The notes under the pieces are model-generated. The model searched no databases and had not been told where the DNA came from. It saw nothing but the letters and a program-made list of their open reading frames with translations. Shown piece by piece: positions 1 to 11,470 of a stretch of DNA of 64,000 nucleotides. Made by a program: the position numbers and the translations under genes. How positions within the stretch are numbered: the stretch's first letter is position 1; each line of letters opens with the position of its first letter. This DNA comes from Adiantum capillus-veneris (Eukaryota > Streptophyta > Polypodiopsida > Polypodiales > Pteridaceae): the NCBI GenBank assembly GCA_014529385.2, contig CM043957.1, forward strand, positions 89,731,881 to 89,795,880, given 5' to 3'.

Positions 1-1266
1 ATCTTTCCAATTCCCTGAACCGGATAAGAGGCATTGTTGGCTCAAGTGACTGAATTCCCATGAGGGACAGACTCAAGAGAGGTGAACAATTCACGATGTG
101 AGGTAATGTGCTTTGTAGCACCACTGTCAAAATACCACACATGTGAATCTGTAGCAATTGACAAGCATGCATCATGGACAACAGGATTGTAAGTGCACTT
201 TGCGCTAAAAGCCCATTCTGCATCAACATTAGTATTACAGTCTCCTTTTACAAAAAGACTCAACAATGGCTGCATTTGTAGTGGAACCAGCATTTGCAGT
301 GGAACCACCCTCTTTCTTCTTAGCCTCTTTGGCCTTCAACTTAGAACACGACTTGATCAAGTGATCATTAGCTTTACAATAATGGCAACACATCTTCCTT
401 TTGCCCTTATCACCAAAATTGCCAGACAAAGTGCTGCCAGCAAAAGCATTGGGAACAGAAGTTTTGCCACTCGCAGCAGAACATAAGAAGTGGTTTCATT
501 GTTGTTACCACACTTTCTTTGAGAAGCAATAAAAGCCTGTTCAACTGCACGTTGTCTAGTCCTGTTTTTTCTGTAAAGTGACTCTTGCAACAACAATGTG
601 CATAATGCATCAAACTTGACAACTTTTGGATTTCCTTGGGTCATAAGTCTCCAAGTACTAGCAAAAGTCTGGTAAGAATCTGGTAAGGCATCAAGAACAG
701 TCTGCACATGGGAACTGTCTGAAATGACTTCACCTGCAAAAATAAGTTTCTGATTGATATCCTTGACACTAGCAAGGAAAGTCATATCATCTTCCTCATG
801 CATAATCTTTGACTCCAACTCTTTACGCAGCAAAGCAATTTTAGCCTCATTACGACTTTCATAAAGACCAACCAAAATATCCCAATCCTGTTTTGCAGAT
901 TTTGTTGAACGGATGTGAGGAACAATGGTGCGCTTCATAGACAACACAATCAATGCATGAGCCTGCGCATCCTTTACATCCCAACGAGCTAATAGCAACA
1001 ATCCTTGCAGCAAGACCTACAACATCCTCAACATCGCCTGCATCCTCAGAACCAGGACGTACATCAATGTCCTGCACGATATTCCAAACGCCCTTTGACA
1101 CAAGAACATGTTGCATCATATAAGCCCTCATAGGGTAATTGTCCCCATCCAACCTGTCCTCAGCAGCAAACATCTTGAAGACATCTTTGTTGTTGTTAGC
1201 CAAGGTAAATGTTGCACCTGATGTAAAAACTGTCCGAAAATAGGAGAAACGGAGCGGGAATAACAC
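1..1266 (-). pseudogene. Copia gag-protease, frameshifted
   Basis: The protein starts with the typical copia Gag lead-in (RLDGDNYPMRAYMMQ, about 1159-1115), continues through the helical UBN2-type Gag domain (about 1013-480), a CX2CX4HX4C zinc knuckle (CHYCKANDHLIKSC, about 395-354) and ends in the retropepsin start WYFDSGATKHIT near 140-105. Gag normally packages the RNA and the protease cuts the polyprotein. The pieces lie in different frames: changes occur near 1010, 430 and 300. A TGA at 42-44 interrupts the protease frame. The start codon is uncertain because the first in-frame ATG reaches back to 1266. Confidence 0.8.
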
Positions 1267-1551
1267 GTGCTATATAGCACAAACCGTAGAAGACTATAAG
1301 GCACCTGTTATGCAAAAAATGGCACTGACATAAATTCTGCACAAAATGACGAAATAGCCTGTGTAGACCTGCCTGTAGTGGAAACGGAGGTCGAAATGAG
1401 CCCGAATCAAAAATCTGAGCAAACTGAGCTCTATGAGCATTCCCAAAATATTTGGCGACTTGCAAACACTCGCCAAACCTCACTCTAATCAAAGAAAGTG
1501 AGCAGGCGTGTGCTGGAGCAGCTGGCGACTAAGCCCGGGAGGACGTAACCT

Positions 1552-1563
1552 GCTCTGATATCA
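1552..1563 (-). promoter_or_regulatory. Copia primer-binding site (initiator Met-tRNA type)
   Basis: The minus strand reads TGATATCAGAGC, one mismatch from the usual plant copia primer site TGGTATCAGAGC, which pairs with the 3' end of initiator Met-tRNA to prime minus-strand DNA synthesis. It lies directly downstream of the LTR, where it is expected. Confidence 0.75.
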
Positions 1564-1565
1564 AT

Positions 1566-1767
1566 TGTTGAAATTAGGATTGTAGAGAATCGCACACAGC
1601 TTGGAGAAGACGAAGGAAGCTCAATGCACAAAATAGAGAGAGTATTACTTAGTGTGCAATGGAAAGATAGATAGCCCTAGAGTGATGGGCGTATATACAA
1701 TGCTCAGGGAAAAAAACCTCCTAAAGAGGAAAAAAATGTCCCAGCGGTCCTAGTGTGTTGACATACA
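1566..1767 (-). repeat. 5' LTR of the copia element (202 bp)
   Basis: On the minus strand the segment begins TGTATGTCAACAC and ends TTTCAACA, giving the TG...CA ends of an LTR. It contains a TATA-like GTATATAC. The primer-binding site follows two bases after its end. The partner LTR lies outside the window, so the boundaries rest on the TG/CA ends and the PBS alone. Confidence 0.7.
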
Positions 1768-2371
1768 TCACTACCACATGTATATGGTAATAGTGTAGAT
1801 ACTTAAGTGCTTATTTTGACTCTCACCCATACGAGAGGAGGAATCCAAAGAACAAGAAAGTAATGAATCCCTAAGTTCCTCTAAAGATGTGGCTCCATGA
1901 AGACTTCCCCTCCTGACAAAAGCTATGGATATTCTCCTAGAGAATACAAAAGGGGAGAGGAGGTAGGTGAAGAAGAAGGAGAACAGGGTGACCTCTTTCT
2001 TGACCTTTACTTCCTTTGTTTCCACGCTATGGCTATTCTCCTCCCGATGAAATCTATGGCTATTCTCCTAGAGAATACAAGAGGGGAGAGGAGGAAGGTG
2101 AAGAAGAAGGTCAACACGTAGTCCTTCTCCTCATCACTCTAAAAGGGAAGAGAGGAAAAAAAGGAAGTAAAGATCAAGAAAGAGGTCACCCTCTTCTCCT
2201 TCTTCTTCACCTTCCTCCCCTCCCGACAAAAGCTATGGCTATTCTCCTAGAGAATACAAAAGGGGAGAGGAGAAAGGTGAAGAAGAAGGAGAAGAGGGTG
2301 ACCTCTTTCTTGAACTTTACTTCCTTTGTTTCCACGCTATGGCTATTCTCCCACGCGCCTCCACACAACTA
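1768..2371 (+). repeat. Gag-like fragment with three-copy SYGYSPREYKRGEE repeat
   Basis: Three imperfect copies (starting near 1919, 2050 and 2228) encode a Ser/Tyr/Arg segment followed by a Glu-rich tail. They are separated by Lys/Ser-rich stretches encoding RSPSSPSS-like runs and by two nearly identical 60-base spacers. The Arg/Ser-rich flavour and a MAPR-like start near 1890 resemble the N-terminal Gag of the family-C elements at 50066. I read this as an old piece of a family-C-like gag. The frames are not continuous and I see no functional product. Confidence 0.5.
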
Positions 2372-2540
2372 AGGGGGGCGACCAAGGGAAACTCGATCGA
2401 CAACTTGCCGGCACCGAGGCTTCCGTTGGCGCCGTTGGTTGCGCGAGTAGGAAGGCCCGCTTAACCCTTGCATGAAGGAGGGTTGAACCCACCCCATGAG
2501 GGTAAGAGGCCAACACTTTACCATCAAGCTATTGGCCCTT
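2372..2540 (-). mobile_element. tRNA-derived SINE-like sequence
   Basis: On the minus strand a tRNA-like head is visible: an A-box-like TAGCTTGATGG (2531-2521) and a B-box-like GGTTCAACCCTCC (2489-2477), about 40 bases apart, followed by a GC-rich body. Internal RNA polymerase III promoters of this kind head plant SINEs. The B box departs from consensus in two places, there is no clear target duplication, and the 3' end is set only by the join to the neighbouring repeat, so this is a tentative call. A decayed tRNA gene is the alternative. Confidence 0.4.
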
Positions 2541-2906
2541 GTTGTGTATAACAAGAAAAGATAGTCTACTTGTATTGAAAGAAAAACTAGAAGGAAAGGG
2601 AAAGCTCCAAACTTCAAGGAAGTAGTTTCACCCTTTCTTTTCACTTCTCGGAGGAAGTCAAGTTTTCCTCCAAAAATTCTTTTTTCCTCAAGGAGGTAGC
2701 TTCAAAGTAAAGAAAAGCCTTCACAAAAACGACGAGTTTTTGTGAAGAATCATCAAAGGTGCTCTTACAACGAATGACAAGTGAAGCACTCAAATTCTCG
2801 CAAGGCGAGGTTCTCATGCAACACAAATCTCCAAGCATACAAAACACAAAGACTTCAATTTCTCAAGGTATAAGTTTTCGTTTTTTCTCTCTCTTTGCAT
2901 TAGTGT
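2541..2906 (+). other. Untranslated leader of element A
   Basis: No coding signal is visible. The stretch holds short A- and T-rich runs and a pyrimidine tract (near 2882-2894) just before the gag start. The absence of a recognisable LTR or primer site upstream suggests the 5' end of element A was lost before or during insertion of the SINE-like piece. Confidence 0.4.
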
Positions 2907-3131
2907 GTGTTTACCATGGCCAGTGAGGATATCCCACCTACACACGCGTTTGATTTTGAGCACGTAGATCAAAATCAAGGCACCATGGGTGCTGCTGACA
3001 CTAATATGCATGATGATGATGATCTAGGAGATCATGGGCTTGTAGATATGGCTTCTTTCAAGACTTTGGAACATTGTCAAAGCATACTTGAAAGAAACCT
3101 CTCTGCACTCAATGCAAATGTTACCAATCTT
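2907..3131 (+). pseudogene. Element A gag, N-terminal piece
   Basis: The frame opens with MFTMASEDIPPTHAFDFEH and is acidic (DDDDLGD) with a helical end (SILERNLSALNANVTNL). It stops matching at 3131, where the LINE tail begins, and the same reading continues at 10004. This is the N-terminal Gag region, ahead of the capsid domain. The second Met (2916) has a better start context (accATGg) and may be the true start. Confidence 0.7.
3115..3131. repeat. LINE target-site duplication, left copy
   Basis: The 17-base string caaatgttaccaatctt occurs here and again at 9987-10003, flanking the LINE exactly. Removing one copy and the LINE restores the gag reading frame of element A. Confidence 0.92.
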
Positions 3132-3479
3132 TTTTTTTCGAAAAAAAGATCCTTCTATTAGTTAATGAAAACTGCCCATAGGGCTACATCCACCTCTGCA
3201 AGAGAGGGCTACAAGCATGATGGGGAGACTCTCCCAATGAAAAAACAGCATATATACAATGAGGCTAAATCAAGAGATGGGAGGAGGGAAGAGCCACACA
3301 GGTGGACAGTAGTGCCATCTGAGCACCCCTTGGATGATGGTGTAGAAAGGCCCAGGGCGCCAGAGTCGAAGGAAAGCCTCGCGGCGGTCCCGCATGCGGT
3401 CGGAGCTACCCTGTAGTCCCTCAAGCTATCCTCTGAGAGTATGGATCAACTCTAGCCAAAAGTCACGCACAGTCTCTGC

Positions 3480-6400
3480 CGGTGGCACAGAGCGAGCCTC
3501 AAAGATGCAAAATCAGCGGGCCTGCCAGATGAACCAAAGTGTCAGGCCACTGATGAGCTCCCAACACTCCTCTCTCTCACTGCACCACTCCTGTGGAGTA
3601 AGCTCTATAGCAGGCTGGAGTGTAGGTCGCCCCCCCTGCATCACTATCATCCTGCTGGTGGAAGATAGCTCAAACTGAAGTGCCGGGCCCGTGAGTGTGG
3701 ACCAGGCCGCTGCCCCCCAAGTGTATTGTCGAGCCGTGGAGAGAGCAGGCATTAGTTGAAGAACTCGTAGCCACACCTGCTGGGCCGAGGGACAATCCCA
3801 AAGACAATGACGCTGACTCTCCACCAACTGGTCACAGGCTGCACATGCGACCGAGAGACCACTATGCACAAGCCAACTCCCTACTGCTGTGTCTCTGTGT
3901 GCAACCAACCACTAAAGCAAAGTGACGTGCCTCGACTGTCTGGAGTCCCACAGCCTCTGCCAAAAGGCTGCCAAGAACTCGACTGCAAGGCCCTCCTCCT
4001 GCCAATGTCGTGCTACAGCGGGGCGGGCCTCTCTCTGTGCTGCAAGTATATGACGTCCAAGCCGAACAATGTACTGAAAGAAGGGGACTCCTGGGCGGTT
4101 TGCAGAAGAGAAGGGGTCCCTCCATAGCCACTCACCAGGATCCCACTGTACTCGTGCTAGTGGACAACACTCCCAAGACCATAGCCTCCAGTGTCCAGTC
4201 TCAAGAGCTGCTGGGTCAGGGTCTATGACGCAAGTCCTCCCACAGATGCCCACAACTCGGATCCTCTGGAAACAACACTCTGCTACCTGTGAGGCCTCTA
4301 CTGCAACTCGCTGTAATCGTCCCCCACCCTGAAGCTCGAAGAACAGGGCTGGGACAGTCTCGGAGCAGGCTCTGACTGAAATGAGATCCTCCAGTCGTGT
4401 GAAGGCTCCCATCCACCGGGGTGCTACTGGCTCGAGACGCGTGAGCCACTCAACTGGAACTGACTCTGAGGTGTCCTGACACATGCTCTGCACCCCTCTC
4501 ATGCCCTGTAGCCAGAAACCCTGCACCTCCTCTGACAAACCTGTGAACTCTAGCCAGTCACCTAGAGAGCGCACTGGACCTGCTGCCATGGGACCCCAAG
4601 AAACATGAGGCCGACTCCCAACCAAGTGGCCTCTCTGAGTGCTAACCATGGGGTTCCAGACGAGGGGCTGCCGTAGGCACTCCTCCGTGCACGTCGGTTG
4701 TCTCTACTCTAGGCCACGCCGTAAGAGCTCCCAAGATCGGAGCAAACTCACAGCGAAGCGGTCCTCCAGTCTCCTGCTCAAACCAACTCGTCGCATGTCT
4801 GTAAAGATCCATATGGTCGAAGGTCGCCAAGGGCTTCCTGACTGAGGCACCCTGGCAAGAAGCCTCTGCAGCAAGAACTCCTTCCAGGGCTCCTCTCCTG
4901 GAAGAAGTCCTCTGACTACGAACTTCCCAAGAAGGGCTCTGCTCTGTTGTGCTGGATCAATGATCCCAAGCCCTCCGTGAGAACAAGGAAGTGTGATGAC
5001 CGACCAAGCCACCTTGGCTCGGACAATCTGAGTGTCACGTCCTGACCAAAGGAAGTTCCTGATCAACCTCTCTACCTGGCTGATACAAGAACTCGAAAAG
5101 ATCCAGCAAGAAGTGATGTACCACATAGACGCCAACAACACCTGGTTGGCAACTACTACTCTACCAGCCAACGAAAGTCGTGCTGAGCTCCAATGTAGCA
5201 GCTTTCTCCTGATGGACAGGAGAAGAGGAGCAATCTGCTACTCGGGGGATAAGTCCAAACCAACCTGACAACACAAGTACCAAACTGCAGTCCCTGGGGG
5301 GATCCACCTGAAACCCTCTCCTGGCATCTAATCTGGCACAGGAGCACTGCCAACCGAGAAAGCCACTGTCTTTCTCCAGTTGATCAGTGCGCCCGATGCA
5401 CAACAGAAGGTCTCCAAATCCTGCTCACATCTGTGTAGATTGGCCTCCTGGCCCTCTAAGTACAAGGCTGAGTCATCGGAAAACTCAGCGTCCAGTAGCT
5501 CATCTCCCCGAATAGGGAGTGCTAAGCTCCTCAGACCAACCTACTATGACACCAAAAATCTGCTCATCGCCTCCGCATAGAACAGAAAGAGAAAGGGGGC
5601 AAGAGGACAACCCTGTCTGACCGAGCGTGTGAGCATGAAGCGCTCACCTCTACCTCTTGCCAAAAGCACCTGACTGTGAGCCTCCCTATGCAAAGCTGAC
5701 ACCCCTCTGATCCAAGCATCTGAGAAGCCCATCCTGCGTAGAGTGCCCTCTAGAAAGTCCCAGTCAACTCTGTCGTATGCCTTCTCAAAATCCAGAAGAA
5801 GAATCACAAGGTCCTCCCCACAGAGCCGTGCCAGGGCAAAAGCCTCTCAGAAAGTGAAGATGTTGTCAAGGATACTGCGCTCCTTGACAAAACCTGTCTG
5901 AGTCCCATGTATAAGGCTCTCCAAAAGTGGCTGAATCCTCAAACTCAGAGCCTTGGCAAGAATTTTGTAGGCTGAGTTGAGGATGGTGATGGGGCACCAC
6001 TGTCGAATCTCATCCAAGGAGCCACCCTCCTTTGGAATGAGGTATATCAGGACCTCACTCATGCTATCAGGCATCACTCCTGTGTGCAAAATGTACTAGA
6101 AGGCACTAAACAGATCTGGGCCAAGAAGGTCCCAGTACTCCAAGAAAAAGCTGGGAGTCAGCCCATCCTCACCTGGACAGCTACCACGAGGGAGGGTCCT
6201 AAGAGCCGTGTGCAGCTCCTCAAGCTGAAGTGGCATCTCTAGCCTCTGGCGCATCTCCTCAGTCACAAGACAAGCCATCTGTGCCCAAACCTGCTCCCTG
6301 CATGCATCCTGCCACTATGACTGGGGCTCATCAGCCGACAATAACTCACGGTAAAAGTCAGTAGCAACTGCACGCATCTCCTCGGGCTCACAAACAACTG

Positions 6401-7626
6401 ACCCATCGGGTCTCCTCAACTGATTGACCTTGGCATGCGAGTGCCGAGGTCCCACTGTCTCAAAAAAAGCACCAGTCACTCTGTCACCCACCTGAGTCCA
6501 CTGAGATGCCTGTCGGTGAAAGGCAAACTCATGACGCCTCTCCTCTGTGCTAGCAAGCTCTTGTCGAGCCTGCTGCAACTGTTCCTACAACCCTGGACTG
6601 TCTGGATGCTGCTCCTGCATCCTCTGTAATGAAGCAATGCCTCGTCTGAGATGCTACTCCTCCTCTCTCGCTACAGCCTAGCGAGCCAGAGACTCCTGGA
6701 GAAAAAAGTGGCTAAGCTGAGCTAGGCCTAAGGCCACTCTGTCTGCAGGTAGTGCCTGACTGTCCATTCCCTCTGTCCAGAGAGCCTCTACCCTCTCTCT
6801 GAGTGTTGAGTCCAACAAGACCCGCTCTGGGATGCGAAGCATCATGCTCCCACTCCTCTGCCTGTCTGCCACTGTGAGGATCACTGGTGCATGGTCCGAG
6901 AAGGATGTCCCTGCCAGGATGCCCACTGATCCCCCCAAGTAACTGAAGTGGTCACTAGTGTAGAAGTGATCTATCCTCGATAGATTCACTCCTCCCACTC
7001 TACGGTCCGATCTAGAGAAGGTAAGACTAGCTGGGGGCCTCACAAAGCCAGAGTGCTTCCATGTATCCGAGACCCTCAAAGTCATACACAACCTCTCCCA
7101 AGCTGCTAACTCGACTCCATGCATAGTAGCATAGCTGCCTCCTATCCTGTCAGAAGGGTCCTCCAACATGTTGAAGTCCCCTCCTACACACCAATGGTCA
7201 GCCTGCGGAAAAGACTCTACAATCTGTGACCAAAACTCTGCACGAGCACTCGCCACATTGGGCGCATAGATGTTCAGGAAGCCCACAATGCCACCATGAA
7301 AATGCATAGTAATCCACTGAGCCCTGCCTGGCACAATAATCCCTTTGCCCACAATGGCCTACTGCAATGAATCCGCAATAGTCATACATACCCCACCCTG
7401 GATGCCTCCAAGTCCAAAAGCAGCTGACCAAAAGGAATCATATTGTCCACACAAAATCTGACCACATCGCCGAATGCGGCTCTCACACAGATGGTGCTCT
7501 TGAAGCATAAGGAGATCAATCTCTCCTCCCACAAGGCAACGCTGAAGCTCCTGACCCAATCGGCCCCGCTGTCGCTGAAACTGGGGCCCACCTAGTCCCT
7601 ACACGTTCCACGAGACGATCCTCATG
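3480..7626 (-). pseudogene. LINE ORF2: endonuclease and reverse transcriptase, broken
   Basis: ORF2 starts at 7626 with MRIVSWNV. The apurinic-type endonuclease follows (about 7610-6680) with LLMLQEHHL, GGDFNM, SRIDHFY and SDHAPV, which nick the target DNA. The reverse transcriptase (about 6280-4900) shows LIPKEGG, QTGFVKERSILDN, DFEKAYDRVDWDFL, SVRQGCPLAP and the catalytic FSDDS near 5485-5472. A thumb region (LIRNFLWSG, HGGLGI) and a CX2C...H...C zinc-binding C-terminus (CAACDQLVESQRHCLWDC, about 3850) complete it. A TAG sits eight codons after the start, and several frame changes follow. No RNase H domain is recognisable. Confidence 0.88.
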
Positions 7627-7639
7627 GGGAGCGAGAGAG

Positions 7640-9522
7640 AACAGATGTTGCCGCAGCAGCAAGACGGGCTATCTTCGAGGCTGGCTTGGATGGGGAGTAA
7701 TCCACATCCGAGTGTCCTCTAGATAGGCGAGACTGCAGTGAGTGCCTAGCCCAAGCCCAAGCCCAAGCTGAGCGAGCCGTGCGTAAAGCAACCTCCTCTG
7801 TCCAGGAGTCCTCATGAATTTATACATAGCAAGGCAAACACTGCGTATCAGCAAAGAAGTACACCACAATGTGCCTACAACCTGCTGAGTCTAGGGGTGT
7901 CACCGCAAACTTGGCCAATGGCCACAAAATCTGTAACAAATCTGTAACTCCAAGTTCTCCCATGTGATGAGAGAACTCGAGAACCTGTGTATGTACCCAT
8001 CCCACAACTGAGTCGAGGGACCACTGTGTCTCGGCCCTACCACAGAGGAGGAAGGAGAAACCAATTACTGAGTCCAAGGCCTCTGTACCCCTAGAGGTGA
8101 GGAACAAAGCATGGACCCTGAAGCAGGCTACCTTGTGGTCTGCTGCGGAATCGCCGAGAAAGCGAGTGAACCCGTAGTCGAAGAAGTCTCAACGGCGTCG
8201 GAGGTCAATGCTCATCAGACCACGAGGGATAGCTACAAGGGAAGATGTCCGAATCTGCAGAGGGGGCCGCAAGAAGGGTTGACCCTCCCTCGCTAGGCGA
8301 CTCGTGGCAAAGGCGTTGCCAAGAGATCTCCTGGCCACCGGCGAGGGACCAGTCTCCTGAGCCGACTGTGGAACTGGAGCAGGAGGGGGGGGGAGAAGGA
8401 GGTTGGGGGAGCGGGGGAGAAGAGGAGCGGGGTGGGGCGACAGAGGTAGAGGGGCGAGGTGGAGAGGCGACGGGAGCAGAGGGCGGGGGGGAGGATGATG
8501 AGAAGGAGGGGAACTCTAAAGGGGGAGCAGCTGTCGAGGGTGAAGCTGAGGTGGAGGCTGGAGTAGGGGACTCCTCGTGCTCAAGAGGACCAAATCGGTT
8601 CCCCGTGGGAACCCACTGCTGCTGAGTAGGCACCTGAGGGCCATTTTGAGTACTAGGCTGTCGTTGTGGCCCCTGGCGTCGACGGCCACGGGCCTGCTGC
8701 CACCCCCTCCGCTGGAGCCCCAGGCTCGGGGGGTGGCTCTGAATCTGTGCGATGTGCCGCTGGCTGAGGCTACGACCCAGCCTTGGCAGTGAGGCTGAGG
8801 TGCAGGTCGTGGCCTCCTCCGTGGACAAGCTTCGCAAGGTGGCCCATCTGTCGGCAAATGAAGCACTGGTTCAGGAGGCCCGAGTACTCCACACTCTGTC
8901 TAAACCAACCCCCACTCACCCGAGGCAGAAGGATGACCTTCGGGAGCGTGTGGGTATCTCTAACCAAAACTCGAACTGAAGGGATGCCAGCCGCCTTGGC
9001 AGCTACTAATGCTGCCGTACGAGGTGACTCCAGGTCAGTCCCGATGGTGGAACCAATCCTGGAAAGAAGTGGTAGGTACTCCCTCCGTGAACCCGGAAAG
9101 CAGACTCAGATGGGGATGTCTGCCTCCTCTACTAGAACATCCGAAGTCGGGTCAAAACCATGTCGCCACTGTCGAAAGTGGGCGCGTGATGCTCGGATGG
9201 CCAGTGGACTCATAGCTATGACCTTGGAAGCCATCTCGGAGGTCTCGAACTCGATCTGATAGTACCCCTGTTCGAGAATCTGGACATCCAAGATCTTGCC
9301 CACCTCTGCGAGAAGGCGGGCCTGGAGAAGGTCTCGCAGCTCTCCTCTGCTAGTTCAGGTGCCGAGAACCTTGCAGATGACCGAAGTTGCCTGCAAACGC
9401 TCTACCTCTGTGGCAAGGCTCGCTTGCTCTGTCGGCGAAAGAGAAAGTCAAATGGTGGGCTCAGCGGGGTCGGGCGAGGGGGCTTCAGGCGAGTCCCTGT
9501 GTGGTGAAGCTGGAGCCTCCAT
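7640..9522 (-). pseudogene. LINE ORF1: RNA-binding Gag-like protein, broken
   Basis: The likely start is the ATG at 9522 (MEAPASPHRDS). A DUF4283-like fold follows at about 9310-9100 (ILEQGYYQIEFETSEMASKV). The zinc knuckle CFICRQMGHLAK lies near 8870-8835, and its last cysteine falls in another frame (ACPRRRPRP), so a frameshift cuts the finger. A long Pro/Ser-rich tail covers about 8620-8350. An in-frame TGA at 9450-9448 and at least one more before the DUF4283 region add to the damage. ORF1 proteins coat LINE RNA. Confidence 0.75.
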
Positions 9523-9986
9523 TTGTGTCTACTGCTGTGTCGGAGAAGTGGATAAAAAGATAGCGCTGCAGACGACCTTGACGAGCACTATCCAAGAAGG
9601 AATACTGCCAATGCCGGCTGAAGGATACCTTCGGGAAGAGAGGCAAAAAAACAAGGAGGCCGGGGGGGGGGGGGGGGGGGGGGGCAATGCGGATTGGGTT
9701 GGGATATGGCGGCGAGCGGGGCAAGGTGTGACAGCGTGCTCGAGGGGCTGCGGGCTATGATGGGGCGCGGCAGCAAGCGGGGGGGGGTGGACGGGTAGCG
9801 AACGGGGCGGACACGGGGGGAGGCTGCGCAGGAAAGCAGGTAGGGCGGGCTGCACAGGGGGGGCAGGGCAGGCTGCGCAAGGGGGGCAGGGGCGGAGGTG
9901 CAACGCATGGGCAGGGAGGAGGAGAGGCGATGGCGAGGAAGGGGGAGGAGGGGGGGGAGCGAGCGGCAGCAGTAGCGAGAAGTTTT
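9523..9986 (-). promoter_or_regulatory. LINE 5' untranslated/promoter region, extremely C-rich
   Basis: On the plus strand this region is dominated by runs of G, including 23 G in a row at 9662-9684 and many GGGG blocks up to 9960; the sense (minus) strand is correspondingly C-rich. LINE promoters are internal and sit here. The G-rich strand could fold into quadruplexes. The ORFs that can be read through it (Pro-rich on the minus strand) are translations of this low-complexity sequence and not genes. Confidence 0.55.
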
Positions 9987-10003
9987 CAAATGTTACCAAT
10001 CTT
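9987..10003. repeat. LINE target-site duplication, right copy
   Basis: Second copy of caaatgttaccaatctt, identical to 3115-3131, marking the 5' end of the LINE. Confidence 0.92.
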
Positions 10004-10994
10004 ACAGAGTTACTTGTGAAATTTATGAATTCACAGACGACTCAAGGAGCCACAAGTGGCACGATTCAAGGGAACCAAGCTCGCATGACTCGTGCTGTAG
10101 AAGATGTAGAAGGTAGCAACGCATTACTTAAGAATATCACCATTCCTGAGTTTCACGGGGAAGAGCGTGATCGCAACAAGGATACGGTCAATACGTTCTC
10201 ACACAAATGGAGTGATATTCATAGATTTAGACACACCCCGGATATAAAGACGGCTGTGGAAACAAGTCTATCTCTTAAAGACAAGGCTTATAAGTGGTGG
10301 ATGACAATTCCAATAGATGCTCGTCCTCCGTCTTGGGCTATGTTTCAAGCTTCTTTCTCCAAAGAGTTTTCGGACTCCAATGAAGAAGATAAGAATTGGT
10401 TGGCATGGGATGCATGCCGCATGTGTGGCCTCTCTCTCACACAGTACCTTTCAAAGTATCGGGAAATCATATTAAAACTAGAAGGTCTAGATGAATTCCA
10501 AAAGATATGGGGTTTTAATAGGGGTCTTGGCAAAGACTATCATCTTCATCTCAAGACCCAACATCCAAAAACTTTGAAAGAAGCCAATAGTCATGCGCAA
10601 AGATATGATGATGACCAGAGAGGAAAGGAAATGTTCCCTACTCTAAGAATACTTTTGCTAAGAGCAATGTGGCTAAGAGCCAATGAAGAGGTAGATCTCC
10701 CACATGTTCCAAGAGGAATAAGAGACAATCTACCTCTCCACGCCCACAAGAGGCTAAGAAGCCTAAACAATCACAAGATACTCCATGTGGGTCTCTTAGC
10801 ACTGCTGATTTTGAGCGTGTAAAGAAACACAATCTGTGTTTTAGATGTCTTTCGGACCAATATAACAAGAAATATTGTCCTCTTTTGCAAGGAAAAGAAA
10901 AGGCTATGCACACGGTGCAACGCCTCACATTAGATTCATCTCCTAAATACTGTACTATAGAGGTTCTTCATATGGAAGAAAAGCACAAGTGTTG
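10004..10994 (+). pseudogene. Element A gag, capsid and zinc-knuckle part
   Basis: The retrotransposon Gag domain runs from about 10130 to 10620, with landmarks ITIPEFHGEE, DKAYKWWMTIP, ASFSKEFSD and YLSKYREIILKLEGLDEF. The frame shifts near 10630 and the continuation holds a nucleocapsid knuckle at about 10838-10880, CFRCLSDQYNKKYC. A CCHC knuckle would have His where Tyr now stands. The segment ends at 10994 where element B inserted. The host reading HKCCV continues without a break at 20673. Confidence 0.8.
10990..10994. repeat. Element B target-site duplication, left
   Basis: tgttg precedes the B LTR start TGTAAGGTTTCC and is repeated at 20668-20672. Confidence 0.9.
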
Positions 10995-11470
10995 TGTAAG
11001 GTTTCCAGTTTTCGAAACCTTCAAAACTGTACTAAGCTTGAAAAACTTAATGGAAAATACTATTGCAGGACTCCAAACACTATTAATTTTGGTATTTTTG
11101 GAATTATAAGCAGAGCTTTACTATGTCCATAAATTTTCAGAATCTGATTCCGATAAAAACAGGAACAGTTACGGGACCTGGAAAATTACCATAGAAATTT
11201 AATTAATAACAAAAATTGGATGGTTTCATTTTTATCATTAGCAAAGACTTCTTTACACTAAGGTTCTAGAGTTAAATAGGAAATTCCAAATTTCATCATG
11301 GAAAATCTGCAAAAATCAAACAGGCAAATTCTGGAAGGTATGGGGTGAGTGTGGAAGCTGTGGAAACTTGCTAGGGGCAGTGATGGCAAAAAAATGCACC
11401 ATTTTCAAGCTGGGGGAGCTGCTTGGACTAGGGGAAAGCAGCCAAAAGCTGCCAGATGCCCAGAAAAAGC

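Larger units (their letters stand above)
1..1767 (-). mobile_element. Ty1/copia retrotransposon, 5' part only
   Basis: Read on the minus strand, this stretch begins with a short LTR, then a primer-binding site, a copia-type gag, a zinc knuckle and the start of the protease, and then leaves the window at position 1. That order (LTR, PBS, gag, protease first) is the Ty1/copia layout, although integrase and reverse transcriptase lie outside. The coding part is broken by frame changes and a stop, so this copy is dead. The right end adjoins a gag-like fragment of another family, so the element may have inserted into it. Confidence 0.85.
3132..9986 (-). mobile_element. LINE (L1-type non-LTR retrotransposon), nearly full length
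   Basis: On the minus strand the order is a C-rich 5' region, ORF1 (Gag-like with zinc knuckle), ORF2 (endonuclease, reverse transcriptase, zinc-binding C-terminus) and a short A tail at the left edge (T run from 3129). A 17-bp target duplication surrounds it, so the copy is essentially complete at both ends. It is strikingly richer in G+C than the AT-rich elements around it. ORF1 and ORF2 are both broken by stops and frame changes, so it is no longer autonomous. It entered element A after A was already in place. Confidence 0.92.

Noticed and set aside
2372-2540. Functional tRNA gene
   Set aside because: Only A- and B-box-like motifs are recognisable. I could not form acceptor and anticodon stems of a complete cloverleaf.
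9529-9999. Minus-strand Pro-rich ORFs of 130-156 codons
   Set aside because: They are translations of the C-rich LINE 5' region and cross the LINE border, so they are low-complexity frames and not genes.
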